Positions 1-6,964 are shown, counted from the first letter of the stretch. The stretch is 23,265 bases of DNA from RGIG5612 sp017511185 (GCA_017511185.1 JAFWLF010000090.1:1-23265), one strand, 5' to 3'. Notes: generated by a model from the sequence alone, not told the origin. Program-made: numbers and translations.

Positions 1-237
1 GAGAGGACCGGGGTGGACCGACCTCTGGTGCAGCTGTTGTATTACCAAGTGCATGGCAGCGTAGCCAAGTCGGGACGGGATAAACGCTGAAGGCATATAA
101 GCGTGAAGCCCCCCTCAAGATGAGATATCCCATACGAAAGTAGTAAGACCCCTTGAAGACGACGAGGTTGATAGGTCAGAGGTGGAAGTACAGTAATGTA
201 CGGAGCTGACTGATACTAATAGGTCGAGGAGTTGACC
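1..237 (+). rRNA. rrl: 23S ribosomal RNA, 3' end (partial)
   Basis: This is the 3'-terminal part of a large-subunit rRNA that begins before the window. It contains the conserved stretch with cccatacgaaagtagtaag and the near-terminal block gagctgactgatactaat aggtcgag, which in clostridial 23S genes lies just before the mature 3' end. The end is placed after gttgacc at about 237 by recalled family consensus, so it may be off by several bases. No 5S gene follows: only 93 nt separate this end from tRNA-Asp. A cluster of five tRNAs follows on the same strand, as in many Firmicute rrn operons. Confidence 0.95.
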
Positions 238-294
238 GGAAGGCCATCCGAAGTGTGGACGTCCGACACGTCTTTTCCGATATTTCCTGTGGTT

Positions 295-314
295 TTGAGG
301 GTGCAAACCCTCAA
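295..314 (+). other. Hairpin between 23S rRNA and tRNA-Asp
   Basis: A perfect 8-bp stem (ttgagggt / accctcaa, loop gcaa) lies in the 93-nt spacer after the 23S gene. The run after it (cttttg) is too poor in T for a good terminator. It is more likely a processing or spacer structure. Confidence 0.45.
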
Positions 315-330
315 CTTTTGATATTATAAT

Positions 331-404
331 GGCCCAGTGGCTCAGTTGGTTAGAGCGCCGCCCTGTCACGGCGGAGGTCGTGAGTTCGAGTCTCATCTGG
401 GTCG
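331..404 (+). tRNA. tRNA-Asp (anticodon GTC)
   Basis: This folds as a full cloverleaf: acceptor ggcccag pairs with ctgggtc, the anticodon loop ctgtcac gives GTC, and the T loop is ttcgagt. The 3' CCA is not encoded (the discriminator is followed by tgt). It is the first tRNA after the 23S rRNA and is probably transcribed from the rRNA promoter. Confidence 0.97.
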
Positions 405-409
405 TGTCT

Positions 410-482
410 GGGGTCTTAGCTCAGCTGGGAGAGCACCTGCCTTACAAGCAGGGGGTCACAGGTTCGAGCCCTGTAGGCCCCA
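410..482 (+). tRNA. tRNA-Val (anticodon TAC)
   Basis: Acceptor ggggtct pairs with aggcccc (one G-T wobble). The anticodon stem is cctgc/gcagg with loop cttacaa, giving TAC. The T loop is ttcgagc. It starts only 5 nt after tRNA-Asp, so both come from one transcript. The 3' CCA is not encoded. Confidence 0.97.
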
Positions 483-532
483 TTTGGACTTTGAAAATCC
501 AATATATTATGTAATGCTGGCGCAATGCCGGC

Positions 533-571
533 GCAAATGACTAACGTCATTTGCTCCAGTGCTTGCGCACT
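533..571. repeat. Two small hairpins in the Val-Tyr tRNA spacer
   Basis: The first has arms gcaaatgac (533-541) and gtcatttgc (546-554) with loop taac. The second has arms agtgc (558-562) and gcact (567-571). Neither has a T-run. They precede the larger palindrome at 574-634 and look like spacer elements, not terminators. Confidence 0.5.
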
Positions 572-573
572 AT

Positions 574-634
574 AAAATCAGCAATCCGCTCACCTCTGCA
601 AGCAAGCTTGCTCGGTGATCGTCTTCCTGATTTT
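574..634. repeat. Large imperfect palindrome in the Val-Tyr tRNA spacer
   Basis: This is a nested inverted repeat. The outer arms are aaaatcag (574-581) and ctgatttt (627-634). The middle arms are cgctcacc (587-594) and ggtgatcg (614-621), with one mismatch. At its centre is the perfect 12-nt palindrome agcaagcttgct (601-612). There is no open reading frame and no T-run after it. It may be a transcribed processing signal or a repeated palindromic element; one window cannot decide. Confidence 0.55.
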
Positions 635-648
635 GCATTGCTTAATAA

Positions 649-730
649 GGGGGAATTCCCGAGTGGCCAAAGGGGACAGACTGTAAATCTGCTGGCACTG
701 CCTTCGGTGGTTCGAATCCACCTTCCCCCA
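649..730 (+). tRNA. tRNA-Tyr (anticodon GTA)
   Basis: This is a class II tRNA with a long variable arm. Acceptor gggggaa pairs with ttccccc, the anticodon loop ctgtaaa gives GTA, the variable arm is around ctgccttcggtgg, and the T loop is ttcgaat. The 3' CCA is not encoded. Confidence 0.96.
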
Positions 731-736
731 TTCTAA

Positions 737-810
737 CGCGGGGTAGAGCAGTCCGGAAGCTCGTCGGGCTCATAACCCGGAGGTCGCAGGTTCAAATCCT
801 GCCCCCGCTA
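737..810 (+). tRNA. Initiator tRNA-fMet (anticodon CAT)
   Basis: The CAT anticodon sits in loop ctcataa on a stem with three consecutive G-C pairs (ggg/ccc), the initiator signature. The first acceptor position cannot pair: C1 faces T72. An unpaired 1-72 position is required for formylation; the usual bacterial mismatch is C1-A72. The 3' CCA is not encoded. It is 6 nt after tRNA-Tyr. Confidence 0.96.
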
Positions 811-819
811 CTTTTATTT

Positions 820-892
<73 letters not shown>

Positions 893-900
893 CTTGAACG

Positions 901-1027
901 AAATGAGCAAAGCGGCAAGGCGAAGTCCTTGCCGCTTTAACTATAAAAGCAGACATCCGAAAGGCGTAGCTTTTCGACAATGTCTGCTTTTATAGTTAAG
1001 CGAGCAGAAGGCTTGCTTTGCTCATTT
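901..1027. repeat. Nested inverted repeat after the tRNA cluster
   Basis: The outer arms are aaatgagcaaagc (901-913) and its exact complement at 1015-1027. The inner arms are a perfect 19-bp stem, ttaactataaaagcagaca at 937-955 with its complement at 981-999, around a 25-nt loop. A shorter hairpin (910-938) sits in the left flank, so alternative folds compete. The structure lies where the plus-strand tRNA transcript and the minus-strand symporter transcript converge. It may end transcription in either direction or be a dispersed palindromic element. Confidence 0.6.
910..938 (+). terminator. Hairpin after the tRNA cluster (copy 1 of a 29-nt repeat)
   Basis: A stem of about 11 bp (aagcggcaagg / ccttgccgctt) is followed by only three T. 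It is 17 nt after tRNA-Phe and is the first candidate terminator for the rRNA-tRNA transcript. The same 29 nt occur again at 1072-1100. Confidence 0.5.
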
Positions 1028-1071
1028 TACGAAAACGAACAGCGAGCGCAGCGAGCTTTATACAAAAATTT

Positions 1072-1100
1072 AAGCGGCAAGGCGAAGTCCTTGCCGCTTT
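1072..1100 (-). terminator. Terminator of the kinase-symporter operon (copy 2 of the 29-nt repeat)
   Basis: Exact copy of 910-938. Read on the minus strand, the stem is followed by a T-rich run (complement of 1062-1071). It lies 31 nt beyond the symporter stop codon. It can serve as the rho-independent terminator of the minus-strand operon. Confidence 0.6.
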
Positions 1101-1131
1101 TATAATTATATAGAAATGAATAATTCTTTTA

Positions 1132-3192
1132 TTAGGAAGCAAGTGGTAATTCTTCCTGGTATAAAATATCACTTTGAGTTTTACCAAACATATACTCAAT
1201 ACGCTGAGTTATTTCATCTGCCAGTTTTTCTGCGTCGCCTTCAGTCGCATCTACTCTAAATGAATAGTTTTCTGTATCGCCCCAGTGCTTATTTGCTGCT
1301 TTATAATAGCTGGTGCGGATCCGTTCCATTTTACGCAAACGTTTTCTGGAAGTAGCCTCACCTATATTATTTAGCTCTGCATGAACTTTTGCACGGTATT
1401 CAAAATCGGCATCCACAAAAATCTTGATCGTTTTCTTTTCATTTAGAGCATAAGAGGCAAAACGATTGATCAAAATACATGGGCCCCGGCTTGCCAGGGA
1501 TCTGCAGGCATCCATCTGAGCCTGAACGAATGTGCCCGTTGGCGGAAGGGTAAGGTTTCGTTCTTCCTTAGCCAGGAAATCATAAGCTGCTACAACGAAT
1601 TTTTCATCATAACGAACAAACTGCTCTTCCGGGATGCCGCTGATTGCGGCAGCCTCCGTCAGGATCTCGGAATCATAGCAAGGAATGTGCAGATTCCTGG
1701 AGAGTATCGCAGCAATCTCCGGAGCTTTGGAGCATAGTGCACTGTCAATTGCTACGGCGTAATTTTTAGGATTTACTGTAGTTGGGTGATAAAACCGGAT
1801 CGTTTTTCGTTTTGTTCCGATCATCAGACCAATACCGCAGCAAATGATTGAAACGGCAATTCCGGCAAACAGTGGATCCAGACCTCCCGGGAGCGTCCAG
1901 ACTGTTCCAAAGAGGAGGACTGTAAGCGGGCTGGCAATTACGGAAATAAGCACACAGGTGTGATTGATCTTCCCTTTTGCCCAAAGGGCAAGGGTCATTG
2001 GCAGGAACACAACTGCTCCGCGCAGGCCCATTGACATGAAGCCGAAACTTAAAATGGTATCTCCGAACGGACCGGAAGAAAGAAGAACACCCAGCGCCAT
2101 AACCACGACGATGATAACCTTTGAAAGCGTCTGGTTGAGCCGGTCGTCTTTCATTTTATCGGTGTAGCGCGAAATGATGTCACGTCTTACGATTGTCGAG
2201 ATACCCATCGCAAGGCCTGCACCAGTTCCGACTACGGCGATGAATAAAGTTCCGAGGATCAGTCCGGCCAGGATTGGAGGCATATACATTTTGGTGAACA
2301 TTACCAATGCATTTTTTGCAACGATGTCCGGGAAATTAGCCCTCATATACAAACCAACAAGGATGCCGGCGATGCCGATCGGCGGGATCATGAAGGCGGA
2401 GACCAATGCTCCTGTGCGGGCACCACGATCTGTTTTTCCTGACATAACAGCCTGCGCATATGTCTGTGTCGTTAATACTCCAAGAATAAGTGAGATTCCT
2501 GCACCAATATCTTTTCCTGCGCCGCGAGCGATCAGACTATAGAAATGAACGCCGTCAGGATTAGCTATTCCGCTGATCATTGCTTTCACTCCGCCAAGAC
2601 CTCCTGCAAGGTGCAGGACCATGACGCCGCATCCGACCATAGATACATAGATCAATACCAGCTTTAAGATACCGACCATTCCGGCACCTTGCGTGCCGCC
2701 CAGGATTACATAGAGAGTCATGAATCCGGCGGTAATGAGCAGGGAAGGGAGCAGTCCTAAATTTGGAACAATGACATCAATGACTGCTGTACCGGCTATC
2801 AGCTGCGCAATGACATTAATGAATGTTCCGAGGGAACTCATAATGGATGCAGCCATTCCTGTTTTAGGTCCATATTCCTGGGTAATGATGCCGATCAATG
2901 TCATGCTGCCGGAGTTCCGCCATGCTTTGGAGTAGACGAGTGCAACGAGCAGACACCCAATTCCGCCGCCTAAGGTAAACCACCATGCGGACATACCGTA
3001 ATTAAATGCCAGCTGGGCAGTACCTACCGTGGAGGATCCACCTACCAGTGTTCCCATGATGATTCCGGCAACGATAGGCGCCCCATTGACTTTTCCGTAA
3101 CTTTGCGGCCGGGTGCCAGACCAGATTGCAAGACCGGCAATTCCCAGAATACTGATTCCCAACCCGATGATTTGTAAAACTGAAAGATCCAT
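1132..3192 (-). CDS. Sodium/solute symporter fused to a degenerate cytidylate-kinase-like domain
   Basis: A 686-residue protein in two parts. Residues 1 to about 465 are a polytopic membrane protein of the sodium:solute symporter (SSS) type, with many long hydrophobic segments and glycine-rich helices (for example GTLVGGSSTVGTAQLAFNYG). Its substrate cannot be told. Residues 477 to about 675 are soluble and align throughout with the neighbouring kinase-like protein, sharing HIPCY/EIPCY, AAYDFLAK/AAYDLLAK, GPCILI/GPCILV and the WGD...NY motif. The nucleotide-binding loop is lost: the neighbour has GCNGDWIGK where this domain has LCSKAPEIA, without the glycines and lysine. A ribosome site (gagga, 7 nt spacing) supports this start. 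It follows the kinase gene by 10 nt, so they form an operon. I infer an SSS transporter with a regulatory pseudokinase tail; the fold is well supported, the role is not. Confidence 0.88.
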   Translation of the reverse strand: MDLSVLQIIGLGISILGIAGLAIWSGTRPQSYGKVNGAPIVAGIIMGTLVGGSSTVGTAQLAFNYGMSAWWFTLGGGIGCLLVALVYSKAWRNSGSMTLIGIITQEYGPKTGMAASIMSSLGTFINVIAQLIAGTAVIDVIVPNLGLLPSLLITAGFMTLYVILGGTQGAGMVGILKLVLIYVSMVGCGVMVLHLAGGLGGVKAMISGIANPDGVHFYSLIARGAGKDIGAGISLILGVLTTQTYAQAVMSGKTDRGARTGALVSAFMIPPIGIAGILVGLYMRANFPDIVAKNALVMFTKMYMPPILAGLILGTLFIAVVGTGAGLAMGISTIVRRDIISRYTDKMKDDRLNQTLSKVIIVVVMALGVLLSSGPFGDTILSFGFMSMGLRGAVVFLPMTLALWAKGKINHTCVLISVIASPLTVLLFGTVWTLPGGLDPLFAGIAVSIICCGIGLMIGTKRKTIRFYHPTTVNPKNYAVAIDSALCSKAPEIAAILSRNLHIPCYDSEILTEAAAISGIPEEQFVRYDEKFVVAAYDFLAKEERNLTLPPTGTFVQAQMDACRSLASRGPCILINRFASYALNEKKTIKIFVDADFEYRAKVHAELNNIGEATSRKRLRKMERIRTSYYKAANKHWGDTENYSFRVDATEGDAEKLADEITQRIEYMFGKTQSDILYQEELPLAS

Positions 3193-3202
3193 GAAATATT
3201 CC

Positions 3203-3844
3203 TCAACTAGCCATTTTCATTGCTTGTGCTTTAAGCGGAGCGCCAAGAAGCGTTTCGAGCAGATTAACGATGATTTCTGCAGCGTCACCGGCTTTGATGT
3301 CAGACACATTGACAGTAAGATCATAGTTGTCTGCATCGCCCCATTTTTCGTTATTTCCCTTATAGCATTTCTTGTATGCCCGGTCGACCTTCTTTAAGTC
3401 GCGGATTGCTGCGTTATCGGTCAGACCTTTCTGAACACCATACACTTTTGCTCTGTCTTCAAAATCACCATGAATAAAAACGCTGATATGTTTTTTCACT
3501 CCTTCGAGTGCAGCAGATGCATGACGGTCAACAAGGATGCAAGGACCCTCTTCTGTCAGATTCCGGGAAGCTGCTTCTTGTGCTGTGATAAAATCACGTG
3601 CCGGCGGAATGCGAAGTGCAGATTCGTCTTTTGCAAGCAGATCATATGCTGCATTCACCGGACGACCATCATAGCGTGCCATTAATTCACTTGAGATCCC
3701 GCTGATTTCTGCAGCTTTGTTAAGGATCTCTTTGCCATAGCACGGGATCTCGAGAATATTGGACATTCTCTTTCCAATCCAGTCCCCGTTGCAGCCCGGT
3801 TCGCTGTCGATCGTGATGATCAGTTCGTTTTTGTTGAGTTTCAT
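3203..3844 (-). CDS. Cytidylate-kinase-like family protein
   Basis: A 213-residue soluble protein of the cytidylate-kinase-like P-loop family (Pfam Cytidylate_kin2 type). The start (residues 8-20) carries a P-loop variant, IDSEPGCNGDWIGKR, matching the family pattern GSGGxxIGK. The family C-terminal motif is present as YKGNNEKWGDADNYDL, and a basic RDLKKVDRAYKK segment is probably the lid region. Family members are often annotated as cytidylate kinase, but the true substrate is generally unproven and the cell should have an ordinary Cmk elsewhere. The start is fixed by ggag 8 nt upstream of ATG. It is the first gene of an operon with the symporter that bears a P-loop-less paralogue. A strong hairpin (3882-3934) stands just upstream. 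Confidence 0.85.
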   Translation of the reverse strand: MKLNKNELIITIDSEPGCNGDWIGKRMSNILEIPCYGKEILNKAAEISGISSELMARYDGRPVNAAYDLLAKDESALRIPPARDFITAQEAASRNLTEEGPCILVDRHASAALEGVKKHISVFIHGDFEDRAKVYGVQKGLTDNAAIRDLKKVDRAYKKCYKGNNEKWGDADNYDLTVNVSDIKAGDAAEIIVNLLETLLGAPLKAQAMKMAS

Positions 3845-3881
3845 TTTTTAATCTCCTTTCATAGTGCAATACTCCTGAAAC

Positions 3882-3934
3882 ACAAAAAACCGGCATAACG
3901 CAGTAGACAATTTTGTCTCTAGCGTTATACCGGC
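3882..3934 (-). terminator. Strong hairpin with T-run between the DUF3870 and kinase genes
   Basis: On the minus strand ccggtataacgc (complement of 3922-3933) pairs with gcgttatgccgg (complement of 3890-3901), with one G-T wobble. An inner agaca/tgtct stem extends it, and six T follow. It is a good rho-independent terminator for the DUF3870 gene. It also sits about 40 nt before the kinase start, so it could act as an attenuator if transcription reaches it from the DUF3870 promoter. The plus strand also shows a short T-rich tail. Confidence 0.75.
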
Positions 3935-4010
3935 TTTTCTATCGGTTTCACTGTTTTTTTGAAACAGCCCCGGTGAAAACGGTGTTATGCAGAGTATTAA
4001 TTAATGCTTG

Positions 4011-4355
4011 TTAAAGTGATAAATTATTTTCGGCCATGTAGTCCCGATATTTATTGAACACCCCGCGGATCGCTGTTTCCAAGGCTTTTTTAGCATGTCC
4101 GTGATAGTAGGTATCAAACAATTCTATCAGGCCTTCAGGGCCATCGTTCAGGTTGTATCCGACAATGAGGTTTGTGACAAAATTTTTAGCCAGCTCTGTA
4201 ACCATGGATGTTTCCGCTTCAACAATGATCCCGTTCCTGTTATCAAATAAAACAGCTAAAACTAAAATGTCATATACTGCTTCTGCCGTTGTGCTGGACG
4301 GCAGCTTTGCATAACTGGAGAGCAGAATCGTGTTTCTTTGATGTGCATCCGTCAT
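4011..4355 (-). CDS. DUF3870 domain protein
   Basis: A 114-residue soluble protein that I recognise from family memory as DUF3870. The telling features are an early SSYAKLPSSTTA segment (family GYAKLP), GIIVEAETSMVTELAKNFV, LIVGYNLNDGPEGLIE and a late YYHGHAKKALETAIRG. There is no signal peptide or membrane helix. The function of the family is not established. The ribosome site is AGGAG with 8 nt spacing. It has its own promoter with a consensus -35 (4458-4486) and a terminator after the stop codon, so it appears monocistronic. It lies between the kinase-symporter operon and the LtrA-family gene, both on the same strand, but nothing in the sequence ties its function to either. Confidence 0.82.
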   Translation of the reverse strand: MTDAHQRNTILLSSYAKLPSSTTAEAVYDILVLAVLFDNRNGIIVEAETSMVTELAKNFVTNLIVGYNLNDGPEGLIELFDTYYHGHAKKALETAIRGVFNKYRDYMAENNLSL

Positions 4356-4402
4356 GTCTTTAACTCCTGAGAAAATTAAAATTAAAAACCTTCTTGAACG
4401 GA

Positions 4403-4477
4403 TTTATGAATGCTTTTGGCACCCCTTCCGTCAAAATCATTTTTAAATTTGTGTGTAACCATACTCCCATTCATAAA
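4403..4477. promoter_or_regulatory. 10-bp inverted repeat spanning the DUF3870 promoter
   Basis: tttatgaatg (4403-4412) and its exact complement cattcataaa (4468-4477) are 55 nt apart. One arm lies in the -35/-10 spacer, the other in the untranslated leader. The placement suits an operator pair or a long leader fold, but no regulator is identified. Confidence 0.35.
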
Positions 4478-4486
4478 AATTGTCAA
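4458..4486 (-). promoter_or_regulatory. Sigma-A-type promoter of the DUF3870 gene
   Basis: On the minus strand: consensus TTGACA (complement of 4481-4486), 17-nt spacer, TATGGT (complement of 4458-4463). The predicted start is near 4451, giving a leader of about 95 nt before ATG at 4355. Confidence 0.65.
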
Positions 4487-4541
4487 CGGTTATTTGAAAA
4501 TAAAATGAAATCAGAGCACTCGTTTGCAAGTCAGAAGAATT

Positions 4542-5699
4542 TTAAAGATTGCAATTATCTGCGGCTTCAATTTTCCTTCCGTACCAGTAGAGCATTGCAA
4601 ACATCGCAAAAACGAAAACCACAGTCAGGGCTATATTTATCAACATTTTTTCGCGAAGTAAAAGGATCAGCCCAGCAAATACAATGCCGATCAGAACGGC
4701 CTGAAGACAAAGCCTTACGTATTTTTTGCATCTGGCTTTTGCATGTCTGTTGCCGAGTGCAAACAGGAAAACAAAGTACAAAAGAAAAGAACCGGATATG
4801 AACAGAATCTTTGGAAGCAGGCTGATTTCTTCCTCCCGCATAAATTCCAAACCGTTCGTGATATTGTTTAACGCGAAAATAATGAAAACATGCAGGAGCA
4901 TATATCCCAATCCATTTGTCTGTTTTTCCCGGTCGATGATCCGGTCATAAAAAATGCCGTAACTGAGAAACAGTCCCACAACGATCAGAAATGCCATGAG
5001 TGCAAAGTATGTGCTGCGGATAGAAAATTCACCGTCAAAATAGGATGCAATGGCGATGATCATTTCGCCAAACGTAAACACAACATATAACATGGCGCGC
5101 TCGGACAGATGGTTGAAGTCTACAAAGTTTTTGCTGCTTCTCTGACCAAACAGAAATACAGAAGCCATTCCGAAAAGAATCGCACAGAGCGAAATCCAGG
5201 TCATACCGGTCGCCTGAAAGAATGGGATATCACAAAGGACAATAACTGCTTCGATAAAAAGAATGATCGACATCCGAATGATCTGCTTTCTGTTCTGCTC
5301 CAGATTCCGGTGAATGCGCAGCTCGATCAAATACTGCACGCCAATGTTGATCAGGATCAAGGCCCAGGCAATGTGGTACTGCGTATGGAATTCCTGCCAG
5401 TCCGTTCGTGTTCCCTCTGCGACAAAGTAAAGAAGAAACATGTTTATGAACAGGAAGATGTGATCGCGGATCCCATGCTTGCCGTAGATGTTGATGTAGT
5501 AAGTGGTGAAATTCCAGATCTGGATCACTGCAAGTGTCGTCATTATATACGCCATAAAAGCAGCCGATGAAATAAACCCGTTTTCAAAGTTATGCAGCAG
5601 CAAGTTGTTGCGGCCGACGATATATACAAAGATCAGATCGTAGATCAGTTCTATGTATTCCACTTTTTTCTCTTTTGGCCGAAGGATGTCGTTGATCAT
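4542..5699 (-). CDS. LtrA family (low temperature requirement A) membrane protein
   Basis: A 385-residue integral membrane protein with roughly ten hydrophobic segments. The family hallmark comes early, KKVEYIELIYDLIFVY (residues 11-26), and a second family motif, VVFTFGEMIIAIAS, lies mid-protein. Both fit Pfam LtrA. The family is named for a Listeria mutant that fails to grow in the cold; its biochemical role is unknown. This is not the group II intron protein that shares the name. The length is near the family norm. The ribosome site is weak (gaga, 8 nt from ATG), so the start is less secure than its neighbours'. It follows the 5814-6815 gene on the same strand, with a clear terminator between, so it should have its own promoter, though none is convincing. 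No hairpin terminator is seen after it. Confidence 0.85.
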   Translation of the reverse strand: MINDILRPKEKKVEYIELIYDLIFVYIVGRNNLLLHNFENGFISSAAFMAYIMTTLAVIQIWNFTTYYINIYGKHGIRDHIFLFINMFLLYFVAEGTRTDWQEFHTQYHIAWALILINIGVQYLIELRIHRNLEQNRKQIIRMSIILFIEAVIVLCDIPFFQATGMTWISLCAILFGMASVFLFGQRSSKNFVDFNHLSERAMLYVVFTFGEMIIAIASYFDGEFSIRSTYFALMAFLIVVGLFLSYGIFYDRIIDREKQTNGLGYMLLHVFIIFALNNITNGLEFMREEEISLLPKILFISGSFLLYFVFLFALGNRHAKARCKKYVRLCLQAVLIGIVFAGLILLLREKMLINIALTVVFVFAMFAMLYWYGRKIEAADNCNL

Positions 5700-5758
5700 G
5701 TTAGTATTCTCGCATTCTGATTTGGAAATTGTTTTTTATATCATAGCACAACAAAAAG

Positions 5759-5791
5759 AAAAACCGGCATCTTTTGATGATGCCGGTTTTT
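5759..5791 (-). terminator. Rho-independent terminator of the decarboxylase-family gene
   Basis: A perfect 13-bp stem: aaaaaccggcatc (5759-5771) with gatgccggttttt (5779-5791) and a 7-nt loop. A T-rich tail follows on the minus strand. It is 23 nt beyond the stop codon of the gene ending at 5814. Confidence 0.85.
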
Positions 5792-5813
5792 ATTATTTCT
5801 TTCTTTTGTGAGA

Positions 5814-6815
5814 TTAGAATAATTCTTTGCTCATGCGGTCGATCTCTGCGCTGACTGCCTCGTAAACGCCTGGGAAGGAGCTTCCCGGAAGTCCGGAGGT
5901 AAGGCAAGGAATGAAGGAAGGCCCTTTGCACTTTCTGCATGCACGCTCGACTTCTTCCACGACAGTTTCCTGCTTCCAGTCCGGAAGGTCAAGAAGACGA
6001 GTTTCAATCTCACCCATGAAGGTGATCTTTCCTGCAAAGCCTTTTTCGTTGATCAGTTCCGGCAGATTGTTCTGCGGGAAGCATCCCTGCCAGATATCAA
6101 TGCCCATATCAACCATCTCAGGAACCAGATTTGCGGTATAGGAATCATTGTGATGAACGATCAGTTCGCAGCCCAGCTCTTTCCAGCGGCCATAGATTTT
6201 TTTGTATGCCGGCACCAGGAATTCATCAAACATTTCCGGAGAAAGGAAAGAGTTCTTTGCGCTTCCCCAGTCATCATGATGAAGAAGAGCTTTAATTGCA
6301 GGTACTCTTGTCATAATATTTTCAGCATATTCAAGTTCGACTTCTGTAATGAAATCGATCAGTGCATGCATTTCTTCCGGCTCTTCATACATGCCGATCA
6401 TGGTGTTTTCCATACCCATCATAGCGTGCAGTCTTTCGAAAACGCCCTGTGGTGCTAATGCGCAGGCATACTGGTTTTCAAAATCAGTATTTCCAGCCCA
6501 GCCATTGAGCATGCCCCAGAATCCAGGATCTTCCGGAACGAATGGTTTATGAGTCAGCTTGTCTCTCCACTCTGTAACATCTTCCATCAGCTTATGCTCT
6601 TTATCATGTACCGGGAATGCACCCATCTGGTCTTCTGGGAAACGCCAGAAAACACCGTACTGATCATAGCCTTCATTGCCAGGAACGATCGGATAATCAC
6701 CCATGTAGTAGTTGGTTGCCATAACGATGTTTAAGAATTCCCACTGGTTTACAAAGCGGTCCGGATGTCCGTCAGCCTTCATAGTTTCTCTTAAGTTTTC
6801 AAGAACGGTTAACAT
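5814..6815 (-). CDS. Uroporphyrinogen decarboxylase / corrinoid methyltransferase family protein
   Basis: A 333-residue soluble protein with the URO-D TIM-barrel pattern, including HHDDWGSAKNSFLSPEMFDE (residues 179-198) followed by FLVPAYKKIYGRWKELG. That motif is typical of the methyltransferase branch (MtaA/CmuA-like), which moves methyl groups between corrinoid proteins, methoxy compounds and thiols, not of heme HemE. The branch normally binds zinc through an H-x-C motif; here the equivalent strand reads LIVHHNDS (218-225), with no cysteine. Cys245 and Cys304 are other possible ligands. No corrinoid protein or activator gene is present, so the substrate is unknown. The ribosome site is GGAGG 8 nt before ATG. 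It is transcribed divergently from a PucR-type regulator 149 nt away, its likely controller. Confidence 0.85.
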   Translation of the reverse strand: MLTVLENLRETMKADGHPDRFVNQWEFLNIVMATNYYMGDYPIVPGNEGYDQYGVFWRFPEDQMGAFPVHDKEHKLMEDVTEWRDKLTHKPFVPEDPGFWGMLNGWAGNTDFENQYACALAPQGVFERLHAMMGMENTMIGMYEEPEEMHALIDFITEVELEYAENIMTRVPAIKALLHHDDWGSAKNSFLSPEMFDEFLVPAYKKIYGRWKELGCELIVHHNDSYTANLVPEMVDMGIDIWQGCFPQNNLPELINEKGFAGKITFMGEIETRLLDLPDWKQETVVEEVERACRKCKGPSFIPCLTSGLPGSSFPGVYEAVSAEIDRMSKELF

Positions 6816-6838
6816 GTTTTACTCCTCCATAAGTTTTG

Positions 6839-6866
6839 TGTATAAAAACAGTATAAGTTGCTTCAA
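6839..6866 (-). promoter_or_regulatory. Possible promoter of the decarboxylase-family gene
   Basis: On the minus strand: TTGAAG (complement of 6861-6866), 16-nt spacer, TATACA (complement of 6839-6844). It would start transcription very near the ribosome site, leaving a leader of only about 18 nt, so this is tentative. Confidence 0.4.
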
Positions 6867-6915
6867 TCTGCTGTCATTATACTTTCCTTTAATTTCAATG
6901 AATAGACGCATTCTG

Positions 6916-6944
6916 TTGATATTTCTTTTTACATATGCTACAGT
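6916..6944 (+). promoter_or_regulatory. Possible promoter of the PucR-type regulator
   Basis: TTGATA (6916-6921), 17-nt spacer, TACAGT (6939-6944). The predicted start lies next to the GGAGAG ribosome site at 6952-6957, so the leader would be short. It lies in the intergenic region shared with the divergent gene. Confidence 0.35.
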
Positions 6945-6964
6945 TTGTAGCGGAGAGAAAAGGC

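Noticed and set aside
325..330. TATAAT just before tRNA-Asp
   Set aside because: It ends one base before the tRNA, so transcription would begin inside the gene. It cannot be the tRNA promoter.
574..634. Possible insertion-sequence ends in the tRNA spacer
   Set aside because: There is no transposase, no flanking target duplication and the inverted repeats are nested, not terminal.
6935..6964. Earlier in-frame ATG for the PucR-type regulator
   Set aside because: No ribosome site precedes it, whereas ATG 6965 has GGAGAG at good spacing.
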